A stretch of DNA of 64,000 nt from Pandoraea pnomenusa (GCF_000767615.3 NZ_CP009553.3:4712001-4776000), one strand, 5' to 3'; positions 9,051-17,793 are shown, counted from the stretch's first letter. The notes: generated by a model not told the origin, from the sequence alone. Numbers and translations are program-made.

Positions 9051-10913
9051 ATGCCATCGACCACGCTCAGCATCGCCCTCGTCGGCAACCCCAACTGCGG
9101 CAAGACCGCACTCTTCAATCGCCTGACCGGCGCGCGCCAGAAGGTCGCCAACTATGCCGGCGTCACCGTCGAGCGCAAGGAAGGCGCGTTCGTCTCGCCC
9201 GCGGGCACAACGGTCCGCGTGCTCGACCTGCCCGGCACCTACAGCCTCTCGGCCACCAGTCTCGACGAGAAGGTCACGCACGACGTCCTGCACGGCGCCT
9301 ATCCGGGCGAAGCGGTTCCCGAGCTGATCGTGTGCGTGGTCGACGCCACGAACCTGCGCCTGCATTTGCGCTTCGTGCTCGAAGTGCTGGCGCTGGGTCG
9401 CCCCACCGTACTGGCCCTGAACATGATGGACGCCGCCCGTCGACGCGGCATCGAAATCGATGTGGCCGCGCTCTCGGGCGAGTTGGGCATTCCCGTCGTG
9501 GAAACGGTGGCGATTGTCCGCACCGGCGTAGGCGCGCTGATCGAGGCGCTCGACGACTTCACCCGAGATGGCGGTACGGGCGACGCAAGCGCAAGCCGCG
9601 TTGCAACGACCGATCTCGCGGGCCGCGATCTTCACGCCGAAGTCCGTCGGATCATGGCGTCGTCGGTGAGTGCGCCCGCGATGACCGATAGCGTCGACGA
9701 ACGCCTGGACCGCATCGCGCTGCATCCGGTGTTCGGCATGATCGTGCTCACTGCCGTGATGTTCCTGATATTCCAGGCGGTGTACTTCATCGGCAAACCC
9801 ATGACGGATGCCATCGGCGACGGCTTCGGCTGGCTGGGCGAGCGGGTCGGCGCCGGGCTGTCCGACGGTCCGCTGCGAAGTCTGGTCGTCGACGGCCTCT
9901 TCGGTGGCCTGGGCACGGTACTCGGCTTCCTGCCCGAGATTCTGGTGCTGTTCTTCTTCATCCTCGTGCTGGAGGAATCGGGCTATCTGCCACGCGCAGC
10001 CTTCCTGCTCGATCGGATGATGGTCAAGGTCGGCCTGACCGGCCGCTCCTTCATTCCCCTGCTGTCGAGTTTCGCGTGCGCGATTCCCGGCATCATGGGC
10101 ACGCGCAGCATCGCCGATCCTCGTCAACGAATCACCACGATCCTTGTCGCGCCACTGATGACATGTTCGGCGCGTCTGCCGGTATACGCGCTGCTCATTG
10201 GCGCGTTCATTCCCGACCGGCCCGTGCTGGGCGTCTTCAAGCTGCCGGGGCTGGTGCTCTTCGCGATGTACGCCGCGGGCATCCTCGGGGCGATGGCCGT
10301 GGGATGGATTGCCCGACGCTTGCGCGGTGCACGCTCGCAGCCGGCACTGCTCATGGAACTGCCGTCGTATCGCATGCCGAAGGTCCGCAATCTGGCACTG
10401 GGTCTCTGGGAGCGCGGCTGGATCTTCGTGCGGCGCCTGACCGGGGTGATCCTCGCGCTCACGGTCCTCATGTGGTTCCTCTCGACGTTCCCGTCGCCGC
10501 CAGCGGGCGCCACCGGGCCTGCCATCGACTACTCGTTCGCGGGATACATCGGCCGGGCGCTTCAGGTCATCTTCGCGCCGCTGGGCTTCAACTGGCAGAT
10601 CAGCCTCTCCCTCGTTCCCGCCTTCGCGGCCCGCGAGACGGCGGTGACCGCGCTCGCGACGGTCTACGCGGTCGCCGGCGGCGCCGAGGACGCGGCCGGA
10701 CTGGCGAGCGCGCTGTCGTCCAACGTTTCGGTGGCCACGGCACTGTCGCTGCTCGCATGGTTCGCCTTCGCGCCACAGTGCATGTCGACGCTCGCGATGA
10801 TCCGCCGGGAAACGCAGTCCTGGCGCTACGTGATGATTTCGTTCGGCTACATGTTCGGCCTGGCCTATATCGTGTCGTTCGCCACGTATCGCCTGGCGCT
10901 TTGGCTGATCTGA
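9051..10913 (+). CDS. feoB: Ferrous iron transporter FeoB
   Basis: A 620-residue inner-membrane Fe(II) transporter with an N-terminal G domain: G1 at residues 12-19 (GNPNCGKT), G2 Thr39 in AGVTVE, G3 DLPG at 59-62 and an NMMD G4 motif. The membrane part carries the two Gate regions, including SSFACAIPGIMGTR and the AARETAVTALATVYAV segment. It is shorter than the 773-residue E. coli protein, as in many betaproteobacteria, mostly through shorter loops and C-terminus. I chose the ATG at 9051, five bases after feoA; a longer frame would overlap feoA. No feoC follows; a small Cys-rich protein takes that place. Confidence 0.96.
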   Translation: MPSTTLSIALVGNPNCGKTALFNRLTGARQKVANYAGVTVERKEGAFVSPAGTTVRVLDLPGTYSLSATSLDEKVTHDVLHGAYPGEAVPELIVCVVDATNLRLHLRFVLEVLALGRPTVLALNMMDAARRRGIEIDVAALSGELGIPVVETVAIVRTGVGALIEALDDFTRDGGTGDASASRVATTDLAGRDLHAEVRRIMASSVSAPAMTDSVDERLDRIALHPVFGMIVLTAVMFLIFQAVYFIGKPMTDAIGDGFGWLGERVGAGLSDGPLRSLVVDGLFGGLGTVLGFLPEILVLFFFILVLEESGYLPRAAFLLDRMMVKVGLTGRSFIPLLSSFACAIPGIMGTRSIADPRQRITTILVAPLMTCSARLPVYALLIGAFIPDRPVLGVFKLPGLVLFAMYAAGILGAMAVGWIARRLRGARSQPALLMELPSYRMPKVRNLALGLWERGWIFVRRLTGVILALTVLMWFLSTFPSPPAGATGPAIDYSFAGYIGRALQVIFAPLGFNWQISLSLVPAFAARETAVTALATVYAVAGGAEDAAGLASALSSNVSVATALSLLAWFAFAPQCMSTLAMIRRETQSWRYVMISFGYMFGLAYIVSFATYRLALWLI

Positions 10914-10930
10914 GACAAGGAGCCGCCACC

Positions 10931-11260
10931 ATGTCCCCTGCCGTTCAATATGTCGTGGTCGCCGTGATTGTCGTGGCCAGTGCGTTGTCGGTGCTGCGGC
11001 ATCTGTTGCCGCGTCAGACCCGGGCGGTCGGCCGCCGACTTTTCGACGCCCTGGCACGACGAGGCGTGCCCGTGCCGCGCAAGTGGCGACAGGCCCCCGC
11101 GCCCGCCTCCGGATGCGCTAGCGGTTGCGGCGGTTGCTCCACGTCGCAATGCGCCACGCCGGAACGGACGTCCACGGTCACGGTGCATCGCGACGTGGCA
11201 GGACGGGCGAAGACCGAGCGAACCGTGGATTCGGCGCGCCATCGGCCGCCCTCAGGATAA
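10931..11260 (+). CDS. Small Cys-rich membrane-anchored protein (DUF6587-like) in the feo operon
   Basis: A 109-residue protein starting 17 bases after feoB. It has one N-terminal membrane segment (about residues 5-22), a basic stretch (LPRQTRAVGRRLFDALARR), then a cysteine cluster with Cys62, Cys66, Cys69 and Cys74 in GCASGCGGCSTSQC, and a polar tail. The position is that of feoC, but the sequence lacks the winged helix of FeoC. It resembles the small DUF6587-type proteins found after feoB in Burkholderiales. Four closely spaced Cys next to an iron transporter suggest metal or Fe-S binding; this is inference. Confidence 0.8.
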   Translation: MSPAVQYVVVAVIVVASALSVLRHLLPRQTRAVGRRLFDALARRGVPVPRKWRQAPAPASGCASGCGGCSTSQCATPERTSTVTVHRDVAGRAKTERTVDSARHRPPSG

Positions 11261-11525
11261 ACCCGAGAGCGCGCGCCATGGAACGTCCGCCGGGCCCGGT
11301 CCGGCGGGCCTGTGCGCGAGCGCGCATTTGCGCCCGATCACACTCGGTGCAAATAAGGGTGGCGGGACGCAAATGTCTGACTACACTTCCTAAATGCATA
11401 CGGCGCGCAAACACCGCACAAGACGGTGCAGGGATTTCAGAAAGTTTGTAATGCGAAGCGCGTCATGCGCAGTCAAAGTGGGGCCAGCGACTTAGCGTTG
11501 CCATTCCTTTATGGGAGGCATGTCC

Positions 11526-12116
11526 ATGACGTGCCTGAACAAATGGATGATAGGCGCTTGCGTTGCCACGCTGAGCAGCGTGGCGATCGCTGATGGCGCC
11601 ACCCCGGGGTCATCCGAACAGATGATGCTGGCCAATCTTGGCCCGGCGCCCCTGCCGATCCACGTCCCCGCCCCACCCGCGCCGGTCTCCGTCGCCGTGG
11701 TGCCGCCCGTGCCCGTCACGGTCTATCCGTTCGGGCGCGCCGGCGAAGACATCGCCGCCCGTGGCGAGCGTGTCGACGCGACCCGCTTCGCCGACGACAG
11801 CGCGCTGCTCTACACGCGCATCGAAGCGGTCAACGGTGTCATCGCGGCCCACGACAACCACCTCGCCGACTGGATCGGCTCGCCGAACGAAACCACGGCC
11901 ACGCAAACGGCGCAGCATTATCTTTTCATCGGCCCATCCTCGGCGCCAACGCTGTCGTTCGTGCAATGGAACAACGCCGACGACAAGCTGGGGTCCGACC
12001 CGAAGCGGGGCCTGGCACTCAAAACCGACGCCTGGACTGTCTCCGCGACCGCGCGCATACCGCTGCTCGGCCAACGCGCCATCGGCGCCACCGTGTACGT
12101 CAAACGACGGTTCTGA
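11526..12116 (+). CDS. Small secreted protein of unknown function
   Basis: A 196-residue protein with a Sec signal peptide ending near ATLSSVAIA (residue 22). A Pro/Val-rich segment (PLPIHVPAPPAPVSVAVVPPVPV) follows near residue 40, and the C-terminal half contains Thr/Ala-rich and beta-prone stretches ending in VYVKRRF. The ATG at 11526 is preferred over ATGs at 11511 and 11520 because GGAGG (11514-11518) lies seven bases before it. No family recognised. It is convergent with the ridA-like gene. The 265 bases upstream hold no other gene. Confidence 0.72.
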   Translation: MTCLNKWMIGACVATLSSVAIADGATPGSSEQMMLANLGPAPLPIHVPAPPAPVSVAVVPPVPVTVYPFGRAGEDIAARGERVDATRFADDSALLYTRIEAVNGVIAAHDNHLADWIGSPNETTATQTAQHYLFIGPSSAPTLSFVQWNNADDKLGSDPKRGLALKTDAWTVSATARIPLLGQRAIGATVYVKRRF

Positions 12117-12185
12117 ACACCGGCCCGCGCGCAGCGTGTGACACACAACGCATTACGCATTACGCACCATGTATTACGACCGGGC

Positions 12186-12599
12186 TCAGGCCGTCGGCTT
12201 CACAGCCGTCACATCGATCTCGACGAGCCATTCCGGCCGCGCCAGGGCCTGCACGACGATGCCCGTCGACACCGGGAAAACGCCCTTGAGCCAGCGCCCC
12301 ATGACGTTGTAGACCGCCTCGCGATAGCGCGGGTCCACGATATAGACCGTGACCTTGCAGATGTCGGCGAGCCGGCTGCCGCACTCGTCGAGCAGCATGG
12401 CGACGTTCGCCATTGCCTTTTCCGTTTGCGCGGTGACATCGCCGATGCCGACCGACTCGCGGGTATCGAGGTCCTGGCCGATCTGTCCGCGCAGATAGAT
12501 CGTGTTGCCGGCGATGACGGCCTGGCAAAGGTCGTTGTCGAGGTTTTGCTCGGGATAGGTGTCACGGGTATTGAACTTGCGAATTCGGGTGTGCGTCAT
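12186..12599 (-). CDS. RidA-family enamine/imine deaminase
   Basis: A 137-residue RidA/YjgF/Rid2-type protein, expected as a cytosolic trimer that hydrolyses reactive enamines and imines made by PLP or flavin enzymes. The protein shows the usual GNTIYLRGQIG, TAQTEKAMANVAMLL and DICKVTVYIVDPR blocks, and a C-terminal LARPEWLVEIDVTAV segment with the conserved Arg and Glu. It is the last gene of the six-gene ABC transporter/ureohydrolase operon, 49 bases after the ATPase. Rid proteins are common in amino-acid and guanidino-compound catabolic operons, where they remove imine by-products. Confidence 0.92.
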   Translation of the reverse strand: MTHTRIRKFNTRDTYPEQNLDNDLCQAVIAGNTIYLRGQIGQDLDTRESVGIGDVTAQTEKAMANVAMLLDECGSRLADICKVTVYIVDPRYREAVYNVMGRWLKGVFPVSTGIVVQALARPEWLVEIDVTAVKPTA

Positions 12600-12648
12600 G
12601 GTGTCTCGTCAGGTTATCGGTTGAACGTCATATGTCGCGCGCTGCGGT

Positions 12649-13395
12649 TCAGTGCGCGAGAATCCTGGAAAGGAAACGTTTGGCGGCGGGACTCGCCGCG
12701 TCGTTGAAGAAGCTGTCGGTCGGACTGTCTTCGACGATGGCGCCGTCCTCCATGAACACGACCCGATTCGCCACGCGGCGGGCAAAGCCCATCTCGTGCG
12801 TGACGACCATCATCGTCATGCCCTCGCGGGCGAGCTCCACCATCACGTCCAGCACTTCGTTGACCATCTCCGGGTCGAGCGCCGAGGTCGGTTCGTCGAA
12901 GAGCATCGCCATCGGGTCCATCGACAACGCCCGCGCAATCGCCACGCGTTGCTGCTGGCCACCCGAGAGCTGCCCCGGGTACTTGTGGGCATGTGCCGAC
13001 AGGCCAACGCGGTCGAGCAGCGCGCGCGCCTTGTCGCGGGCGGTAGCGGCCTCCCGGCCGAGCACGATCTGCTGGGCCAGCGTGAGATTGCGCGTGATGT
13101 CCAGGTGCGGGAACAGCTCGAAATGCTGAAAGACCATGCCCACCTTGCTGCGCAGCTTCGGCAGATTCGTGGACGCTGCCATGAGCGACGTGCCCGCCAC
13201 GACGATGTCGCCCTTCTGGATCGGCTCCAGCGCATTGACGGTCTTGATCAGCGTCGACTTGCCCGACCCGGACGGCCCGCACACCACGACGATCTCGCCT
13301 TTCGCGACCTGCGTGGAACACTGCTTGAGCACGTGATGCGAGCCGTACCACTTGTCGACGTCGCGTATCTCGATGATGGGTTGCGCGGTACTCAT
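12649..13395 (-). CDS. Amino acid ABC transporter ATP-binding protein (GlnQ type)
   Basis: A 248-residue ATPase of the polar amino acid uptake family. Walker A is GPSGSGKST at residues 40-48, the signature LSGGQQQRVAIARAL is in the middle, and Walker B is MLFDEPTSALDPE. The start overlaps the stop of the ureohydrolase gene by four bases, so the catabolic enzyme sits inside the transporter operon. It would energise uptake with the two permeases and the binding protein encoded upstream. Confidence 0.95.
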   Translation of the reverse strand: MSTAQPIIEIRDVDKWYGSHHVLKQCSTQVAKGEIVVVCGPSGSGKSTLIKTVNALEPIQKGDIVVAGTSLMAASTNLPKLRSKVGMVFQHFELFPHLDITRNLTLAQQIVLGREAATARDKARALLDRVGLSAHAHKYPGQLSGGQQQRVAIARALSMDPMAMLFDEPTSALDPEMVNEVLDVMVELAREGMTMMVVTHEMGFARRVANRVVFMEDGAIVEDSPTDSFFNDAASPAAKRFLSRILAH

Positions 13396-14351
13396 TTGTC
13401 GAAGTGTCCCGCGCGAATCGATGCACCGATGAGATTGAGAATCAATCGACCGGCGGTGATGCAGGAGATCTGGTTCGCATCGTCCTTGGCAGGCTGAATC
13501 TCCACGATATCCATCCCCACGACCCGCCCCTTGCGCACGAGCCCGTGAATCAGCTTGCGCGCCTGCACGAACGTCACGCCGCCCGGCGCGGGGCCGGCCA
13601 CGGCGGGCATGGTCGACGGATCGAGACCGTCGGCGTCGATGGTGAGGTAGTAATTGCCGCCGTCGGGAATGCGCGCCAGCACGGCGTCCATGCCAATGTC
13701 GTGCAACTCGTACGCGGTTACGATCTGCGCACCGTAAGCGCGCGCCGCCACCAGCTCCTCTGGACGCCCGCTGCCCTGGGCGCGCAGACCGATCTGCACG
13801 ATACCTTCGACGTGCGCCATCTCCGAGGCGCGCCGGATCGGGCTCGACAATCCCTCCCGCACACCATTGACTTCGTCGCGCCAGTCCAGGTGCGCGTCGA
13901 TGTGCACGAGCGTGATCGGTCCCTTCTGATCGAGCCCTCGCAGCACGGGCGTGGTGATGCCGTGATCGCCGCCCAGCACGATCGGCATGGCGCCGCCGGC
14001 CGCGATCCGGCGCACCGCCGCCTCGGCGCGCGCGTAGTGCTCGCCCGGCTGCGTCAGATCGGGAATGATGTCACCGCAGTCCACGAACCGGATGTCGGTG
14101 CGCCCCTGCAGCAGCGGGCCGTCGATGTCGAAGTCGTAGTGCCCCGGCCGACGCACCACGCGATCGGTCGCCTGGCGGATGGCCGACGGCGCGTTGGTCT
14201 GATCGTTGCTGAAGTCCGACGCGGCGTAGGGCGCGCCGTAAGGCATGCCCAGCACGGCGATGTCGGCCCTGAGGTTGTCGATGTCCAGATCGAGCTCCGA
14301 GTACAGCAGCGTCGGATGGCCGGTTCGGGGTGCCACGGTATAAGTCGTCAT
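13392..14351 (-). CDS. Ureohydrolase (agmatinase/guanidinobutyrase family)
   Basis: A 319-residue binuclear-manganese ureohydrolase that releases urea from a guanidino compound. All six metal ligands are present: His130 in GGDHG, Asp152, His154 and Asp156 in HIDAHLD, Asp239 and Asp241 in TIDADGLDP. The loop after the last ligands reads PSTMPAVAGPAPGG instead of the agmatinase-type APGTGTPEPGG, which argues for a substrate other than agmatine, such as 4-guanidinobutyrate, 3-guanidinopropionate or another guanidino acid. It lies between permease and ATPase genes of an amino-acid-type ABC importer, so the transported compound is probably its substrate. Confidence 0.9.
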   Translation of the reverse strand: MTTYTVAPRTGHPTLLYSELDLDIDNLRADIAVLGMPYGAPYAASDFSNDQTNAPSAIRQATDRVVRRPGHYDFDIDGPLLQGRTDIRFVDCGDIIPDLTQPGEHYARAEAAVRRIAAGGAMPIVLGGDHGITTPVLRGLDQKGPITLVHIDAHLDWRDEVNGVREGLSSPIRRASEMAHVEGIVQIGLRAQGSGRPEELVAARAYGAQIVTAYELHDIGMDAVLARIPDGGNYYLTIDADGLDPSTMPAVAGPAPGGVTFVQARKLIHGLVRKGRVVGMDIVEIQPAKDDANQISCITAGRLILNLIGASIRAGHFDK

Positions 14352-14384
14352 GTCAGTGTCCTTTGGTGAAATTCCGGGCAGGCG

Positions 14385-15047
14385 TCATACGTGCCGGGTA
14401 CGTCGCCCGACCACGTTCTCGAGACGCCGCCCCACGCCGGCCAGCAAGACACTGCTGGCCCAGTAGATCAACGCCGTCGTGCCGAGCACTTCGACGTAGG
14501 CGAACGTGTTTGCGGTAAGCAGATTGCTCTGGTAGGTCATCTCCGGCAGGCTCATCACCGAGAAGATCGCCGAGTCCTTGAACATCATGATCACCAGGCT
14601 GGTCGTCGGCGGAATGAGAAAGCCGAACAACTGCGGCGCGACGATATGCCGCTGCGTCTGCCAATAGGTCATGCCGAGCGAGAGCGCCGCGTGCGTCTGT
14701 CCTCGCGCGACGCTTCTCAACGCGGCCCGGAGGATTTCGCAGAAATATCCGCCGGTGTAGAAGGCCGTGCAGCCCACCGCCACGGCCATGGCCGACGCGC
14801 TCACGCCCAGTTTCGGCAGACCGAAGAACGACAGGTAGACGAGGATCAGGTACGGGATATTGCGCACGAGTTCGACGTAGCCCAGCGCGATGGGACGCAG
14901 GATCGTGCGCGACTGCGCCGAATACGCGGCAACGATGCCGATCAGGATCCCCAGCGGAATGCCGATGACGCTCACGAGCGCCGTCACGCGCAGTCCTTCG
15001 AGCAGCACCGGGACCGCTTCCCTCACGATGGAAAAATCAATGGCCAT
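14385..15047 (-). CDS. Amino acid ABC transporter permease (HisMQ type), second subunit
   Basis: A 220-residue inner-membrane permease with about five membrane segments and the EAA-type loop: EILRAALRSVARGQTHAALSLGMTYWQTQRHIVAPQ. The N-terminal IVREAVPVLLEGLRVTALVSVIGIPLG is the standard His/Glu/Gln/Arg permease start. The start codon overlaps the end of the first permease gene by 11 bases; the ureohydrolase follows after 33 bases. Likely forms a heterodimer with the neighbouring permease. Confidence 0.93.
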   Translation of the reverse strand: MAIDFSIVREAVPVLLEGLRVTALVSVIGIPLGILIGIVAAYSAQSRTILRPIALGYVELVRNIPYLILVYLSFFGLPKLGVSASAMAVAVGCTAFYTGGYFCEILRAALRSVARGQTHAALSLGMTYWQTQRHIVAPQLFGFLIPPTTSLVIMMFKDSAIFSVMSLPEMTYQSNLLTANTFAYVEVLGTTALIYWASSVLLAGVGRRLENVVGRRTRHV

Positions 15048-15708
15048 GGGGCAGCATCCTCGAGACTCGGCGCTCGCATGCGCGCGAGGCGGCCGATATG
15101 CAGAACAGCGCAATGAAATACACCGCGGCGGTAATCGCGAACACCTGTAGCGGCATGTCGGTCTGCAAGGTGGCGTTGCGGGCCACGGTTGCCAGCTCGG
15201 GCACGGCGATGATCGACATCAGCGACGACGCCTTGAGCAGGATCGTGAACTCGCTGGTGAGCGGCGGAATGGCACGGTAGATGACCTGCGGCAGCAGCAC
15301 GTGGCGCCAGACCTGCGTGGCGCGCATGCCCATCGCGTACGCCGCCGCACGCTGCCCGTGCGAGAGCGTGCCGAGCGCGCCGCGCAGGATCTCGACGATG
15401 TATGCGCTCGTGTTGCACGCGAGCGCCGCAATGCCGGCCGTGATCGGCGAGATCGAGATATCGAACAGCGCCGGCACCATGTAGTAGGCGATCAGCATGT
15501 GAATCAGCGCCGGCGTGCCGCGGATCAGACTCACCCACAGCACCACCACGGCACGCAGCGCCGCGATGGACGAGATGCGCATGAGCAGCAGCACGATCCC
15601 GAGCGCCAGGCCGATCGCGAATGCCGCGGCTGACGCCGCGAGCGTGATCGCCGTGCCCGATACGACGCCTTCCAGGAACGGCGCCATCACGCCTGCCATG
15701 CTGCCCAT
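15037..15708 (-). CDS. Amino acid ABC transporter permease (HisMQ type), first subunit
   Basis: A 223-residue permease with the EAA loop EILRGALGTLSHGQRAAAYAMGMRATQVWRHVLLPQ and five or more membrane segments. The ATG at 15708 has GAGGGG six bases upstream. A TTG at 15741 overlapping the stop of the binding-protein gene is an alternative start that would add 11 residues. It follows the binding protein by 29 bases and overlaps the second permease gene by 11. Confidence 0.92.
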   Translation of the reverse strand: MGSMAGVMAPFLEGVVSGTAITLAASAAAFAIGLALGIVLLLMRISSIAALRAVVVLWVSLIRGTPALIHMLIAYYMVPALFDISISPITAGIAALACNTSAYIVEILRGALGTLSHGQRAAAYAMGMRATQVWRHVLLPQVIYRAIPPLTSEFTILLKASSLMSIIAVPELATVARNATLQTDMPLQVFAITAAVYFIALFCISAASRACERRVSRMLPHGH

Positions 15709-15737
15709 GCCGAGCCCCTCGAGCAGCGCCGCCGCTG

Positions 15738-16598
15738 TCAAATCGCCCCCTGCGGCAGATAGTTGTCGTGCGGCGTCTCCATCGGTGCACCGAACCACTT
15801 CGTCTGCAGTGCAGCGAGTTTGCCGCTCGCACGGAATTCGTCGAGCGAATCGTTGATGAACTTGCGGATCTCGAGATCGTTCGGATTGGCGACCCACGCA
15901 AGCAGCTTGGGCTGCCCGATCGTTCCCGCGATGCGAAAGACTTTGGGCTGCCGACGCATCTGGACGGCCGCGATGTTCGAGGGCATGAGCGCGACATCGA
16001 TGGTCTTGTTCGCCAACGCGTTCGACACGTCCGGATAGGCCTGGAACAGGCGCGTACCAGCATAGCCCTTGCCCGTCTTCGCCTTGAGTTCCTTCTCGAA
16101 TTCATCGGCCACCGGCTGCGACGACGAGCCCATCTGCGTGCCGATGGTCTTGCCCGCGATGTCCATGTCCTGCTTGATGGCCGCGTCGTCCGCCCGCACC
16201 ATCAGCACCGAGCGCACCACGCCGACCGGCTGGCTGAACGCAAAACGCTTGGCGCGCTCGGGGGTGATACCCACACTCGTGGCCACGAAGTCGAACTTGT
16301 GGGACATGAGGCCCGGCAGCAACCCCTGGAACGGGAGGTTCATCTGTTCGAGCCGAACGCCGAGTTTGGCGGCCATCAGCTCGAGCACGTCATGTCCGTA
16401 ACCCACCACCTGCCCGTTTTCCACGAATTCGAACGGCTCGTAGGCCGCCTCGGTTCCCACGACGAGCTTGCCGCGCTTCTTGATGTCGGCGAGCGTGCCG
16501 CCTTCGGCGAACGCCAGCGAGGAAACGGCCGGGAGGGCCAGTGCGGCGCCCGATACGAGCGTCGCCTTTACAAAGGATCGTCTGGAGCAGGTCTTCAT
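15738..16598 (-). CDS. Amino acid ABC transporter substrate-binding protein with twin-arginine signal
   Basis: A 286-residue periplasmic binding protein (SBP_bac_3 type). The mature part begins GGTLADIKKRGKLVVGTEAAYEPFEF and carries DFVATSVGITPERAKRFAFSQP, both classic for this family. The leader has SRRSFVK at residues 5-11, a good twin-arginine motif, followed by a hydrophobic core ending in LAFA, so export through Tat is likely, which is uncommon for this family. It is the first gene of the operon with two permeases, ureohydrolase, ATPase and RidA, so it probably binds the guanidino compound that the enzyme degrades. Promoter and operator lie in the gap to the divergent LysR gene. Confidence 0.92.
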   Translation of the reverse strand: MKTCSRRSFVKATLVSGAALALPAVSSLAFAEGGTLADIKKRGKLVVGTEAAYEPFEFVENGQVVGYGHDVLELMAAKLGVRLEQMNLPFQGLLPGLMSHKFDFVATSVGITPERAKRFAFSQPVGVVRSVLMVRADDAAIKQDMDIAGKTIGTQMGSSSQPVADEFEKELKAKTGKGYAGTRLFQAYPDVSNALANKTIDVALMPSNIAAVQMRRQPKVFRIAGTIGQPKLLAWVANPNDLEIRKFINDSLDEFRASGKLAALQTKWFGAPMETPHDNYLPQGAI

Positions 16599-16713
16599 CG
16601 CTTGCCTCGCGTGGAGTGGGTTTCGAGTCGTTCGGGCGCATCGGCGCGATGGGCCTCGTGAACCCAATGTATGCGGGCAAAAAGAGCATGAAAAATGATT
16701 TTTTTATTGGTAT

Positions 16714-16732
16714 GGTTTCAAAAAACGAAACC
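16714..16732. promoter_or_regulatory. Inverted repeat, likely LysR operator for the guanidino operon
   Basis: Perfect 6-base arms GGTTTC and GAAACC around AAAAAAC give a 19-base palindrome that contains the LysR-type T-N11-A pattern (T16717 to A16729). It lies in the 190-base AT-rich gap between the divergent LysR gene and the binding-protein gene, 57 bases before the chosen LysR start. This is the position expected for the recognition site of the regulator; the call is inferred. Confidence 0.6.
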
Positions 16733-16788
16733 TTTTGCGCATGCGCCGTCCGGCCGGTCCCCGGCGCCTGCCGGCCGGAGAGCGGATC

Positions 16789-17661
16789 GTGGCGAATCGG
16801 GAATTCAGTGAGCGCGACCTGCGCTCGTTGCGCATCTTCTGCGCCGTGGCGCAAGCGAGCGGATTCGCCGCGGCGGAAAAGCAGCTGAACATGTCCAAGG
16901 CGTCGATCAGTCGTCACATCCGGGACGTCGAGGAGACCCTGGGCGCACGTTTGTGCGAGCGAGGGCCCTCGGGATTCGTGCTCACGCATGCGGGCAAGGT
17001 CGCGCTGGAACTGGCACGCGACGCACTGAAGTCGCTGGAGCGGATTCGGCCCGAGATCGACGCCGTGCGCGGCGTGCTCTCAGGCACGCTGTCCATCGGC
17101 ATGGTCGAGCACATCGTGTCGGATGTCGGCTGCCACATCCCGGAAGCGCTCGCGGAACTCAAGGCGCAGGCGCCGGACGTGAAAGTGGAACTGACCGTCA
17201 TGACGTTCAACGAACTGGATCTCGCGCTGCGCGAGCGCCGCGTGCAGATCGCCATTCGCGGCATGTACCGGCGCGAGGCCGGATTTCGTTACCAGCCGCT
17301 GTTCATCGAACGTCACCAGTTGTATGTAGCGCGGCACCGCCTGAAGGAGGCCGCCCGGCTGCCGCTCGTTTATCGAACGCAGCCGTTCGTGCACGAAGCG
17401 CTCAACTCGCTCGGCCTCGCACGCGGCCCCACGGCCTCGGGACTCGAAGCGGTGGCGATGCTGGTGCTGTCCGGCCATTACGTCGGTCTGTTGCCGCAGT
17501 ACTACGCCGCGTCGTTCGCAAAGCGCCATGCGCTCATGCGCGTGCCCGGAGGACTGGAGTACGAAAACGCCATCAGCGCGATCACCGAAGCGTCGCGCCC
17601 GAGAACGCGAGCGCTGGATCTCTTTCTCGAGCTTCTGGCCCAGTGCCATCGACCGGTATAA
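16789..17661 (+). CDS. LysR-family transcriptional regulator, divergent from ABC/ureohydrolase operon
   Basis: A 290-residue LysR protein. The helix-turn-helix spans about residues 5-60 (LRSLRIFCAVAQASGFAAAEKQLNMSKASISRHIRDVEETLG), followed by an effector-binding domain. I chose GTG at 16789 because GGAG lies eight bases before it and the protein then starts like other LysR members; an ATG at 16741 would add a Pro/Arg-rich leader of 16 residues and leave less room for the operator. Divergent placement suggests that it controls the importer and ureohydrolase in response to their substrate. Confidence 0.88.
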   Translation: MANREFSERDLRSLRIFCAVAQASGFAAAEKQLNMSKASISRHIRDVEETLGARLCERGPSGFVLTHAGKVALELARDALKSLERIRPEIDAVRGVLSGTLSIGMVEHIVSDVGCHIPEALAELKAQAPDVKVELTVMTFNELDLALRERRVQIAIRGMYRREAGFRYQPLFIERHQLYVARHRLKEAARLPLVYRTQPFVHEALNSLGLARGPTASGLEAVAMLVLSGHYVGLLPQYYAASFAKRHALMRVPGGLEYENAISAITEASRPRTRALDLFLELLAQCHRPV

Positions 17662-17793
17662 ATCGGCACCCCTTGTCGTGCACCCTCAGGCTCTTAGAAT
17701 GGTGCATCGTCCTATCGCCCCCCCGGGAGTCGTCATGCCTTACCGTATTGCCTGCCTCGTTTCGTTCTCGCCGCTTCGCATGGGAGGCCGGGC

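Noticed and set aside
9027..11057. 676-codon frame antisense to feoB
   Set aside because: No domain, charged low-complexity composition, fully covered by feoA-feoB on the other strand.
16741..16788. Longer N-terminus of the LysR regulator starting at ATG 16741
   Set aside because: Adds a Pro/Arg-rich leader not seen in LysR proteins; GTG at 16789 has a good ribosome site.
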